Virus record (IMG/VR): IMGVR_UViG_3300042914_003272
Coordinates: 1-64,000 of that record
From: a virus
Length of the DNA: 64,000 bases
Reading direction: 5' to 3' (one strand)
Positions 45,988 through 55,069 of this stretch are shown piece after piece. The position numbers and the translations under genes are program-made. The notes under the pieces were generated by a model. It was not told the DNA's origin and made no database searches. It was given only the letters and a program-made list of their open reading frames with translations. Positions within the stretch are counted from its first letter, which is position 1. Each line of letters starts with the position of its first letter.

Positions 45988-46194
45988 ATGAAAGCAGAAA
46001 AAATAAATCAAAAACTAAAACAAAAACCTTTTGTCGAAAAGAGTGAAGAGGGCATTGCCTTATATTGGGTAGTAAAAGGCGGGAAGTTTCGACTAACAAA
46101 CTTCCACCCATGCGAGGCTCTTGCATGGGGCGAGTTCTGGGGTGCTGTAAATATTTATGCAGATGATTCTGCGTCGGTTGACTGGGAAGGCTAA
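45988..46194 (+). CDS. Hypothetical protein
   Basis: 68 residues: a basic N-terminus (EKINQKLKQKP), then an aromatic beta domain (LYWVVKGGKFRLTNFHPCEALAWGEFWGAVNIYADDS). No family recognised. The stop codon TAA is again inside the GGCTAACGCC hairpin of the following repeat. Confidence 0.55.
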   Translation: MKAEKINQKLKQKPFVEKSEEGIALYWVVKGGKFRLTNFHPCEALAWGEFWGAVNIYADDSASVDWEG

Positions 46195-46264
46195 CGCCTA
46201 AATAGGATTGAACTAACTCACTTTGATTTGACTTAGGTTGAATTGAAGTGAGTTATTTTTATGT
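46187..46264 (+). repeat. 78-base repeat copy 2
   Basis: Same as 45616-45693. No type B module or gene directly follows; the next feature is the terminator at 46289. Confidence 0.75.
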
Positions 46265-46288
46265 TCACTTTGTGCTGATTTAAACAAA

Positions 46289-46334
46289 AACCCCTTAGTA
46301 GCTAGTTTGGTCGCTGTCTACTAGGGGGTCTTTT
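46289..46334 (+). terminator. Terminator CCCCTTAGTAG / CTACTAGGGGG
   Basis: Eleven-base-pair stem with one G-T followed by CTTTTAT. Just upstream of the RNA polymerase candidate. Confidence 0.75.
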
Positions 46335-46355
46335 ATCTAACATAGAGTCTATTCC

Positions 46356-48767
46356 ATGTCTAAGCTCATTCTAAAACAGTATGACCTGGTTAGTCAACAG
46401 TGGCTACCAGAGCATTGCAAGTCAACTTACCACAACACAATGTTGGGGCATCTATTCCCTAACGTTAAGTTTGCTATCGGTGATGTGGGTAGTTTATTAG
46501 CTGATGAAAATCCCAATATAGAATACATCTCTGAAGTTCTTGACAAAGGCTTTGAAGAGTATGTATTAGTCGGTGGTAGTGGTAGTAGAAAACAAGGCAA
46601 GGCAATCTACTCAACATCAGAGTTTGACTGTTTTACCAGATTTTTTGGTAGCAATATGAATGCTGCCAACTACGGTTCTAACTTAACAACTGAATGTAAG
46701 TTGATTAAGGATATCAGCATTAAGCTGCTAGTAGTTGATGACGGTGATAGCAAGTCCCGCAAGTACCGCACAGGTGATTGTCACGGGAAATGTTCTGAGA
46801 AGTTTGCTATGGAGTTTGTGGATTCCATATTCAATCCATTCCAGTTTAGGGCTTTCAATATCAACCCTGATTGGTGTGCAAAGGGTACGATTGCAGTTGG
46901 TTTTAAGAAAGGTAAGTATGACCTTGTTTTACCTACGTCCTGTTTTAAGGGCAATAAGGTTAAACCTGGGGAGTATGAGTTGGCTAAGTTGGCTTTTGGT
47001 GTGGTGTTTAAGTCACCATCCCTAAAAAGGTGGACCGAGACTCATGACATTCTAGGGCTTCAACTAGAGCGTGAGATGTGTGGTTACGACTACCGCAAGT
47101 CTAATCTTTCATATTCAGTAGTGCAGTTTCTGCCTTGGGATGCAGTGTGGGAAGACATAGTTCCCAATGCACAAAAACAGGCACAGGAACTTAACACCCT
47201 AGTCAGCAACCCTCAGAGGTTGTTAGATTACCTCCTGCGGAAAGGAGATGAAGGTAAAGGTCAAGAGAAATCTCGGTTAAGTCAGATTTTAAAGTCTGAC
47301 GTACACGGTCAGCTATCTACCCACCCATGGGCTATCAAGGCAACTATGGGAATGTTGAGTAGAAGATGGCGTGAGATTGCTACATCAGGTGGAATTAAGT
47401 TTAACTCATCTATGGTGATGCCAGATGAGGAATTACCAGATAACTCCTGTTACGTTCCAGGGTTAGCAGATGGTGAAGAGGTAATCGTATTTCCCTATCC
47501 TTGCCGTTGGAAGTACGACATCAAGGTATGGACAAATCACATACTCCCTAAGTGGGAACAGATGGAAGGAGTTATTGTAGGTAACTGCAATACTCTAATG
47601 AAACTTGGTAGAGATACCGACGGCGATTTTCTTATGTGGCTACCAGCATCTAAGTTACCTCACGTAGCTCAAGTTGTTAAGTCTTTTGGTGAACCTGACC
47701 TAGACCAGGCAGGGTTAAAGCCTAAGAAGATTCCCATTGAAGGCACTCTAGGACAAATTCTGGTTAAGAGTATGGAAAACTTAACTGGTCTGATAACCTA
47801 CTACATAGCCAAATCCTGGGCGTGTAAGAGGGAAGACTTTGTTTTCCAGTTAGTTCCACAACTTCAAGCAGCAGTTGATTCCCTCAAAGGTGCATTACCA
47901 CCTGACAGAAAATTAATAGGTTCTATTGGTAATGCACTCAAATCTCAACGAGTTGACTGGTTGAAACAGGTCAAGGATGACGACTGCTACCTATTCTACC
48001 AGATGTCATCACGGAGTAATGATACTGTAGGACTGTTGATAGCAGAGGTCAACAAGCTTTGGGTTAAGCCTGAGTTGAAGGCAACTAACCTTAGACCATT
48101 CAATGTTTTATTCTCACACCTCAATCCTAGCAAAAAGTGGATTGAGAGGGCTGAGGTTGTGTCTAACGAATATTCATCTGCCATGTATGCTGCCGGATTA
48201 GAACAACGTAGGTGGGAAAAGGCTAATCCAGGGAAGAGAGTTCCCAGAATTGTTAAAGAACGCAGATTATCTTCCCAGAAAGATATCTGTAAATACTATG
48301 AGGGGATACTTAACCATTTACCCCCTGCACAGAGGATGATGGCTGTAGCCGCTTTCTGGGACGTCAAACACAGGAATAACAAAACTGGTATTCCTAATCC
48401 TCAAGCCAAAGACCACGAAGACAGGGTAGGCTTCTCAACTAACATCTGTTTTTTGCTAGGCATAGAACAGATATGTGAGCAGCTTCAGGAATTGAGGATT
48501 GACACACTCAATATTGTAGGCAGGACTTACTCAGACTTCCGCAATCATATTTTCAAAGGTGAAATGATTGTCATTACCATTGAGTCAGGCATTGGTAATG
48601 ACGGAAAGCATTATTTCTTTGCCAAGTCCAATGGTTATAGCATTGGTGTAATCCCAGTAAAGGACACGCCACCTATTAAATTTGGAGATGAGATAGTGGT
48701 TTATCTCCACACCAGGTTTGATAAGGTAGGACATCCGAGTTACAACGAGGCCTTTCTTGTGAAGTAA
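46356..48767 (+). CDS. Single-chain RNA polymerase candidate (QDE-1/YonO-like, DxDGD)
   Basis: 803 residues. The motif LGRDTDGDFLMWLP has D420-T-D422-G-D424, the metal-binding DxDGD that defines single-subunit polymerases of the double-psi beta-barrel type (eukaryotic cell RdRPs and phage YonO). About 40 residues earlier, EEVIVFPYPCRWKYDIKVW (R384) resembles the RNPxxxPGDxxxx motif upstream of the catalytic aspartates in that family, and the spacing fits. The region ~340-375 with SSMVMPDEELPDNSCYVPGLADGEE resembles the other barrel. No Pol A, primase or multi-subunit motif was seen. Start ATG 46356 lacks a strong ribosome-binding site. A polymerase for this phage's repeated promoters is the natural hypothesis. 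Confidence 0.7.
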   Translation: MSKLILKQYDLVSQQWLPEHCKSTYHNTMLGHLFPNVKFAIGDVGSLLADENPNIEYISEVLDKGFEEYVLVGGSGSRKQGKAIYSTSEFDCFTRFFGSNMNAANYGSNLTTECKLIKDISIKLLVVDDGDSKSRKYRTGDCHGKCSEKFAMEFVDSIFNPFQFRAFNINPDWCAKGTIAVGFKKGKYDLVLPTSCFKGNKVKPGEYELAKLAFGVVFKSPSLKRWTETHDILGLQLEREMCGYDYRKSNLSYSVVQFLPWDAVWEDIVPNAQKQAQELNTLVSNPQRLLDYLLRKGDEGKGQEKSRLSQILKSDVHGQLSTHPWAIKATMGMLSRRWREIATSGGIKFNSSMVMPDEELPDNSCYVPGLADGEEVIVFPYPCRWKYDIKVWTNHILPKWEQMEGVIVGNCNTLMKLGRDTDGDFLMWLPASKLPHVAQVVKSFGEPDLDQAGLKPKKIPIEGTLGQILVKSMENLTGLITYYIAKSWACKREDFVFQLVPQLQAAVDSLKGALPPDRKLIGSIGNALKSQRVDWLKQVKDDDCYLFYQMSSRSNDTVGLLIAEVNKLWVKPELKATNLRPFNVLFSHLNPSKKWIERAEVVSNEYSSAMYAAGLEQRRWEKANPGKRVPRIVKERRLSSQKDICKYYEGILNHLPPAQRMMAVAAFWDVKHRNNKTGIPNPQAKDHEDRVGFSTNICFLLGIEQICEQLQELRIDTLNIVGRTYSDFRNHIFKGEMIVITIESGIGNDGKHYFFAKSNGYSIGVIPVKDTPPIKFGDEIVVYLHTRFDKVGHPSYNEAFLVK

Positions 48768-48778
48768 AATAGATTTAC

Positions 48779-48820
48779 TCCCTAGCTTAATTGCTAGGGA
48801 ATAACTACTTTCTTTTTTTT
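48779..48820 (+). terminator. Terminator after the polymerase gene
   Basis: TCCCTAGC-TTAATT-GCTAGGGA stem, then AATAACTACTTTC and a TTTTTTTT run; the U-run is 9 bases late. Confidence 0.6.
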
Positions 48821-48823
48821 AAC

Positions 48824-48922
48824 ATGAACCAACAATCAAACCAATAACCGATTAGCTAAAGAGCAGTGGATTGAAGTTGCGTATGAACATGGTCAAGTAA
48901 TTCCTTTGCCATCTGAAATGTA
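48824..48922 (+). pseudogene. Possible frameshifted small gene
   Basis: ATG 48824 reads MNQQSNQ then stops. One frame over, the sequence continues NRLAKEQWIEVAYEHGQVIPLPSEM then TAA. A single-base change would join them into a protein of ~32 residues, so this may be a decayed or frameshift-controlled gene. Confidence 0.3.
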
Positions 48923-48967
48923 ATGGACTTCATAGGAACTCTAGCAACAAATTAATTTAGAGTTTCT

Positions 48968-51900
48968 ATGAATAATGAAATTGAGTATTTAGTATCTCAG
49001 ATGACTCCTGGACAATTAAATGCTTTCATCAACCAATCATTTCCTGATTTAGTTGGTGGGAACTTTATGTTTAGACAGGGGCAAACTGAACAAGATAAAA
49101 AAAGAATTGTAGCAGATAGATTATCTAAAGCTGTAGCTAGTCCTGCTGTGGATGCTACTCAAGAAGCCGTACTTAATAGTTTAGGTAGGTACGTTAGCCC
49201 AGAAGTTCAACAATCTCAACAATCTAGAACAGCTAACATTGGCAACTATACTAACTTTGATGACGAAAGCTACGGTGCTGTTCTTGGAAGTTATGACGAT
49301 TTTAATTACGATTTATTAGATGATTCAGCTTATATTCCATCAGCAGGTATTCAAAAAAGCACTGGAGCTTCACAAGCACCGTTAGATATAGCAGGTGTCC
49401 AGAATGCTATTGCACAAGACCCTAATTGGCAACCAAGAAATGACTATGAGAGATGGGCGTTAGGGTTTATAAGAGGTGAGGATTCAGGTGTTAATCCTAC
49501 CGTTGTTCCTGTAAATACTAATAGAACTGCTGGGATTCAAACGCCTAAAACACAAGGTGAGAAATATCAGTTCAATGTATTAGAAAATAGAGAAAACAGA
49601 ACTGCAAATATTCCGAATATTCCTATACCTAAACCAGTTGGTATTAAAACAGATTTGCTAACTGGTTTGGTTTATGACTATAACAGAGGGTTGGTTTTCA
49701 ACCCTGTTAATGGCGTTACTCAAAAGTTAATTAGTGATGGTAGAACTATTCCTACTAAATTAGAAATTCCTAATTTAATTCAAGGTGAACAAAGTAATTC
49801 TATTCCTGTACCATCAATACGTCCAAATATAGGATTTAACGTCAATGAGAACCCTGAATTTGCAGGTGATGGCAACTTTTTTATTCAACAAGGTAATCAA
49901 CTTACTCGTACTACTCCAGGAGTGTCTTACCAATCAACAGCATTATCGAGCAATAATAATAGCCAATATAAATGGCACGCACCTTTAGCTATTAAAAATA
50001 ATTCCACTTTAGCTGAGTACACTAATCTCTCTCCACAAGCTAGACAATATTTAATTGATAGACAATGGAATAGAGACAAAGAAAGAGCTTATATTCAACA
50101 ACAACAAGAAGTAGGTAATCAAATAACTGATGGTGAAGGTAGGTTTTTTGATACTGCTAGTTACATTGCTAACAGAGATAATTCAGTTCCCTATCCTAGA
50201 ACTATTGGCATAGCACCAAAAATAGCAGGGGTAGGACAAGAATACTCTCCAGAAGTAATGTCCAGGATAGGACAAGGTGGGTTCTTAAATAACGCTGGTT
50301 CTATTAAGCTACCTAATACTTGGATAGATAAAGAAACTAATCAGAGGGTGTTTAGTAAGGGTAGGGGAACTCCCGCCACTATTGTTTACACAGGTGACAA
50401 AGAAGGTAGTGCAATCCCAAGTATTTCTATTCCTAGAATTCAAGGAGGTGGGAATGAATTAATTAGCTTTGAGGATGCAGTTAAACGTCAACTAATTAGT
50501 CCTGAGCAATACAATAATTATATTAATCAAGCTGCTCAAACTAAGTTCATTCCTGCTGGTAACATGGATAGTTTTAATAGAGATAATATAAAACTCTATG
50601 AGACTACAGATAATCAAGGAAAAAACTACCGTGCTACTTACATGAATCCTCTAACAAAAGAGGTTTTTAATGTTACTCAAAATGGTGGGTTTTATCTAGT
50701 AAGACCCGCAGTAAGTGAGGAGTCTGGTGGTCTACCTATTAGAAAACAAACTACTAATCTTGCTCAGGAAATGACTGACATTAACCGAGTAATGAGAGAA
50801 GGTGGTAGAGATAATTTAGTTGACATTATCAGAGAAGACCCTACTAATCCAGGATTAGAGGCATTTACTAGACCTGTTCCTGCTATTAATCCAATTACAG
50901 GTGAGACAATTAATAAATATGTTCACACTGGGAATTTAGTTAATCCAGAAACTTTACAACCTGAATCTATTGAACCCGGGGTTGATTACAGTCAATACGC
51001 TGTTTTAGACAAAGAAGGAAATCCAATTCCTACTGACAATTTTATTGAGATTTGGGATAAAAGAATGGGAACTCCCAAGCCTCCTAATGTTCAATTACTT
51101 GGGGAAGCAAGCAGGGATGCTTTCAAGCCTGTTGCTAGAAAGTGGGTAGACGATAATAACCCACAGGATTTATTCAACTACTTTAACGCTAATGCCGAAA
51201 GTAGTGGACAATCAATGCAAGCTCTTGATTTATCTAGAGGTGGCAGTAGAACCGCAGGGGTTAGAAAAGCACCTGCTGATATGTATATTTCACCTTATCT
51301 GGATTATGATGCTGCTGGAAACTTGCAACTCAGAAGAAATTTTGTTCCAGAAAGAGGAGAAACTACAATATTTAATTCTGGGAATTCTATAACAGTTTCT
51401 GCACCTACAGGATATCAAGATACTAATGCCACATCTGCATATCCATCACTTCAAGAAACAGATTATCTTGGTGGCAGGTTAGCTTTTAATCCTGATGGAA
51501 TTGTTGTTGATGTTCCTAGCAATGCTCCAGCCGCCAAAGGTATAAATAACTTTACCCCAGCAAGTGAGTTTACTTCTAGTTCCCCACAAGTTGTTAGGGA
51601 TACACGAACTGGAAAAGTTATTTATGACCCTAACAGAACTGTCTATGTCAGAACAGGTAACACAGGACTTGATGATGATAACTTTGCAGTAGTTCCTTAT
51701 AAAGAAGACAAGCCTATAGTTAGTCGTGTTGCTAATATCAATAGTCCACAATCAATAGTTATAAATGACGGAAAGGTTGTTGGCAAAAACGCATTAGTTC
51801 AACAAGAAATCTTTGGCAATCAAGAAGTTTACCCTGGAGATTTTACCAACACTAAATTCTACAGATTTAAAACCAATCCTGAAACTCCTTTGGGTGCTTA

Positions 51901-54622
51901 CAAGGTAAGTGAGTACGGAACACCAATTCCCAATGAGTATGGATTTCCTGAAGAAGTATTAACACCGTTATACGGAAACCCGTTAACCCTCCCAAGGTCA
52001 GCACAGATAGCTAATAAAGCTGAATTTATATCTCGTCCTCGCTTAATGGTACAGGATTTTAAAGGCATAACTCCTGACTATCAGCCTATTCCCGATGGTA
52101 TGAGCTATGAAGAGGCAGACAGGAAAGGACTATTGAATCCCATCTTTAATAGCAGAACAGCAGGGTTAAATAGCAGTTACCAAATCCCTTTACCTAAAGG
52201 TGTGGGGTTAGCTAGGGTTCTTGATGAGTCTAACCCCAGAACTCAAGCGGCAATTGCCGCACAAGTGGCGAGGCGGCAAATCCCTTCCTTAGTTCAACAA
52301 AGGCAGTCTATACTTGCTGACAATTCTTTTACACTTGAAGAAAAGAAAGCTAAAGTTGATGAATTATTTGCACAACCATTAGCAGTTCTTGGTGGTGATG
52401 AAGTTGATGCCTTAATTAAGATAGCGAAGAAGGGAGAATCTAAACCTGCATTTGATAGAAAGTACACTATTACTCCTAGTAGAACAGCAGGTGTTGAGAG
52501 TCCACAATATACTCAATATTTAGACTTAGCAACTTATGATGATAGTCCTGACTTGACATTCTGGAAAGAGAATATTCCTGGTGTAGTTCCCCAAGGTGTA
52601 ATTGATGGTGCTTATCTTCCAGTAACAACTATTCCTAGACCAATAAATAAGGAAGGTAAAAAAGGCTGGTTAATAAATGACCAAATTTACACTACAGAAT
52701 CCGGTAGACAGGTCAGGGGAGATAAGGCTGTTAACTATGTCAATATCCCACTTAATTTAGATAGTGTTAGCTCTTACCTTCCTAAAAGCAAACGTGAGGA
52801 ATTAGAATTAAAAGGTTTTAGTGATGATGCTATACAAGCTTGGGCAAATGTTAACCCTAATCTTGCTAGAGATAATGCCTTGGCTAACGCCAAGATATTA
52901 ATTGATGGAAAATATTATGATGTAACCCCACAAGCTACTGTAGCCGAATTTAATCCTGTTGCTGGTGGGAATTATGCAATGGCTGAGACCAGGAGTCAAG
53001 GTAGAGCAGCAAGGATAGATTTACCATTTAAAGCTGGTGCAAATATATCTGAACCTACTCCTGAATGGATTGCCCAACAAGCTGCTGGTGGCAATTTAAG
53101 ATTTAATGCCGACGACTATATTAGTCCTGATGATAAGGCAATTTTAAATCAGAAAGAAGTTTACAATGCTGGTTATGAAGAACCAGCAGATATTCTTGGA
53201 GCTATCAGCAGAGTTCAACAGAAGAAAAATCAGATTGATGCAGTAATTAGTAACAGAAAACAACGTCAAGTAGCTAAACCTCAAAGTAATATTGAAGTTC
53301 TAAAATACAAGTCCTATGTACTAGGTAAAGAGGCACAAGAGGCAAGGACTGATATTGATAGGCTTAGGGCTTTACAACAAAAAGCACAAATAGATTTATT
53401 GATAGACTCTCCGCAACAGAGAGTTGCTAATAATCTAGATGGGAAAATAAGTTCATCTATTGATGAGAACTATACAACCCTTGGTCAAGACAGGTCTTTT
53501 AGTATTAATCCAGAAATCTTGCCACTATCTGATGCGGAAAGGGTTGAGTTTATAAGAAATTATCAGCCTAACGCTTCTGATGTTTTATTGAACACAAAAG
53601 ATATAGCTCCTGTTCAATCTACTCGTCCTAGAGATTTACAAGAATACTCTGACTATTTAGCAGAAGAAATTAACCGTGCTAGTGCAGCACATAACGCAAT
53701 AGTCAACATTGAAGATTCGCCTGAAATTGTAATCAAAAGACAAGGGAATCCACAACAATTAAACGCATTTATTTCTGCCGCAAATACTTTGGGAATGCAA
53801 ACTGAAGACGATTCTTTTAGGTATAAAAATAATCCTGATGAAAAGTTAACTGCTTCCGTTACTGGTAGTTTACCTAATACATATTTACCCTATGAACAAG
53901 CACAGGAGTTAAATGAATCTAGGCTTTATCATCCACAAGATATTCAGGATGCCATAGAAAGTGGTGATTTTAGTGAACGGCAAATTAGGTCTATGCAAAA
54001 TGCTAGACTACTACCTGCTTACCGCACACAACAAAAAGTTGAACTACCTACAGTTCCCACTTCTAATGTTGCTAAATTAGGTAGGGTAAAATTTGTTGAA
54101 GACTACATGGGAAACCCTGAAAGTATGTTGGAAGGTATGGGGCTTGATGGTGGTTCTATCCCTGGGGATTATATTCCAAATCCGTCAAAAGTGATTCAGC
54201 AATTTGTACCCGCAGGCAATCAGGTAATTAATATAGTTCCCAGCAGTTCCGAGAACTATCAATACAGAAGTGGTGGCAATGCCGATTATGGAATATGGGA
54301 TATGCCTATTACTAATGACTTAGGAGGTATGGGATTTGATGGTGGTTCTATCCCTGGGGATTACATACCCCGTCAAGTTAGAACCAATGTACAGCAAGGG
54401 GTTCAGTCAGAACCTCAACAAGTTAGAACCCCTAGAACCCCTGGAACTCAATCTTTCAATACTTCCATAGACCCTGAAGTTAAAATAACAGGTGGTATGA
54501 AGATTCCTAAATGGGCTATTCCTGCTACACTGGGTGCTGTGTGGTTAGGGTTAGCTGCTAACGCCCGTAGACAACAGGATGAGGACAGGAGACAACGGCA
54601 AGGTGTGGTAAACAGATACTAA
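48968..54622 (+). CDS. Giant 1,884-residue protein with RTAG-type repeats
   Basis: Largest gene in the window. It contains six copies of [SN]RTA[GN][ILV] (near residues 83, 183, 212, 763, 1062, 1175), usually followed by a short Pro/Asn-rich stretch, and two GMG[LF]DGGSIPGDYIP units near the C-terminus (~1,725 and ~1,790). The body is polar, Asn/Pro/Gln-rich, without recognised enzyme motifs. A C-terminal hydrophobic helix (IPKWAIPATLGAVWLGLAA) precedes a basic tail (NARRQQDEDRRQRQG). It may be an internal virion or tail protein processed at the repeated RTAG sites, but it lies on the plus strand apart from the virion clusters. Confidence 0.6.
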   Translation: MNNEIEYLVSQMTPGQLNAFINQSFPDLVGGNFMFRQGQTEQDKKRIVADRLSKAVASPAVDATQEAVLNSLGRYVSPEVQQSQQSRTANIGNYTNFDDESYGAVLGSYDDFNYDLLDDSAYIPSAGIQKSTGASQAPLDIAGVQNAIAQDPNWQPRNDYERWALGFIRGEDSGVNPTVVPVNTNRTAGIQTPKTQGEKYQFNVLENRENRTANIPNIPIPKPVGIKTDLLTGLVYDYNRGLVFNPVNGVTQKLISDGRTIPTKLEIPNLIQGEQSNSIPVPSIRPNIGFNVNENPEFAGDGNFFIQQGNQLTRTTPGVSYQSTALSSNNNSQYKWHAPLAIKNNSTLAEYTNLSPQARQYLIDRQWNRDKERAYIQQQQEVGNQITDGEGRFFDTASYIANRDNSVPYPRTIGIAPKIAGVGQEYSPEVMSRIGQGGFLNNAGSIKLPNTWIDKETNQRVFSKGRGTPATIVYTGDKEGSAIPSISIPRIQGGGNELISFEDAVKRQLISPEQYNNYINQAAQTKFIPAGNMDSFNRDNIKLYETTDNQGKNYRATYMNPLTKEVFNVTQNGGFYLVRPAVSEESGGLPIRKQTTNLAQEMTDINRVMREGGRDNLVDIIREDPTNPGLEAFTRPVPAINPITGETINKYVHTGNLVNPETLQPESIEPGVDYSQYAVLDKEGNPIPTDNFIEIWDKRMGTPKPPNVQLLGEASRDAFKPVARKWVDDNNPQDLFNYFNANAESSGQSMQALDLSRGGSRTAGVRKAPADMYISPYLDYDAAGNLQLRRNFVPERGETTIFNSGNSITVSAPTGYQDTNATSAYPSLQETDYLGGRLAFNPDGIVVDVPSNAPAAKGINNFTPASEFTSSSPQVVRDTRTGKVIYDPNRTVYVRTGNTGLDDDNFAVVPYKEDKPIVSRVANINSPQSIVINDGKVVGKNALVQQEIFGNQEVYPGDFTNTKFYRFKTNPETPLGAYKVSEYGTPIPNEYGFPEEVLTPLYGNPLTLPRSAQIANKAEFISRPRLMVQDFKGITPDYQPIPDGMSYEEADRKGLLNPIFNSRTAGLNSSYQIPLPKGVGLARVLDESNPRTQAAIAAQVARRQIPSLVQQRQSILADNSFTLEEKKAKVDELFAQPLAVLGGDEVDALIKIAKKGESKPAFDRKYTITPSRTAGVESPQYTQYLDLATYDDSPDLTFWKENIPGVVPQGVIDGAYLPVTTIPRPINKEGKKGWLINDQIYTTESGRQVRGDKAVNYVNIPLNLDSVSSYLPKSKREELELKGFSDDAIQAWANVNPNLARDNALANAKILIDGKYYDVTPQATVAEFNPVAGGNYAMAETRSQGRAARIDLPFKAGANISEPTPEWIAQQAAGGNLRFNADDYISPDDKAILNQKEVYNAGYEEPADILGAISRVQQKKNQIDAVISNRKQRQVAKPQSNIEVLKYKSYVLGKEAQEARTDIDRLRALQQKAQIDLLIDSPQQRVANNLDGKISSSIDENYTTLGQDRSFSINPEILPLSDAERVEFIRNYQPNASDVLLNTKDIAPVQSTRPRDLQEYSDYLAEEINRASAAHNAIVNIEDSPEIVIKRQGNPQQLNAFISAANTLGMQTEDDSFRYKNNPDEKLTASVTGSLPNTYLPYEQAQELNESRLYHPQDIQDAIESGDFSERQIRSMQNARLLPAYRTQQKVELPTVPTSNVAKLGRVKFVEDYMGNPESMLEGMGLDGGSIPGDYIPNPSKVIQQFVPAGNQVINIVPSSSENYQYRSGGNADYGIWDMPITNDLGGMGFDGGSIPGDYIPRQVRTNVQQGVQSEPQQVRTPRTPGTQSFNTSIDPEVKITGGMKIPKWAIPATLGAVWLGLAANARRQQDEDRRQRQGVVNRY

Positions 54623-54630
54623 GAATACAT

Positions 54631-54661
54631 GGGGCTAACGCCCCTTTAGTGGTGAGGTATC
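54631..54661 (+). promoter_or_regulatory. Type A module (GGGGC-TAAC-GCCCC + AGTGGTGAGGTAT)
   Basis: Ends 30 bases before ATG 54674. Confidence 0.6.
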
Positions 54662-54673
54662 TTGGAAGTAACA

Positions 54674-54985
54674 ATGTTAATAAGAAAAGAGAACACTCAG
54701 CTTACACTTAAAAAACATGGTGAAGATGAAAATGTTGTAATAGAATTTTCATTGATGGACAAAAAGGTTGTTTTAACAATTCACTTTTCCCATCAGAATT
54801 TAAGTACCAGGATTTATGACAATAGGTATGCAACTCTTGAACATTATCAACGGCTAATTCCATTAGCTGCTGAAATAATTAAAGGTCGGGAAGAGTTTAT
54901 TAAAGAACCATGTGGCTTTCTAGAACAACAGTCTTGGAAAGTTCAAAGCTTAGAAGACAAAGAGAATGCAATGCTAACGCATTAA
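54674..54985 (+). CDS. Hypothetical protein
   Basis: 103 residues from ATG 54674 (GGAAG upstream; TTG 54662 not needed). Beta-rich N-terminus (LTLKKHGEDENVVIEFSLMDKKVVLTIHF) and a helical C-terminus (LIPLAAEIIKGREEFIKE). The last codons ATG-CTA-ACG-CAT-TAA form the hairpin of the next type A module. No family. Confidence 0.55.
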   Translation: MLIRKENTQLTLKKHGEDENVVIEFSLMDKKVVLTIHFSHQNLSTRIYDNRYATLEHYQRLIPLAAEIIKGREEFIKEPCGFLEQQSWKVQSLEDKENAMLTH

Positions 54986-55001
54986 TAGTTATGAAGTAAA
55001 A
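54970..55001 (+). promoter_or_regulatory. Type A module (ATGC-TAAC-GCAT + TAGTTATGAAGTAA)
   Basis: Overlaps the end of the preceding gene; a terminator (55008) follows before ATG 55070, so its role here is unclear. Confidence 0.45.
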
Positions 55002-55007
55002 GTAAAA

Positions 55008-55039
55008 CCCCTCTTAGAAATCTCCTAGGAGGGGCTTTT
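55008..55039 (+). terminator. Terminator CCCCTC / GGAGGGG + CTTTT
   Basis: CCCCTC-TTAGAAATCTCCTA-GGAGGGG with a short U-run. Confidence 0.7.
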
Positions 55040-55069
55040 GATGTTTGATAATTGTAGGAGTATTATATC

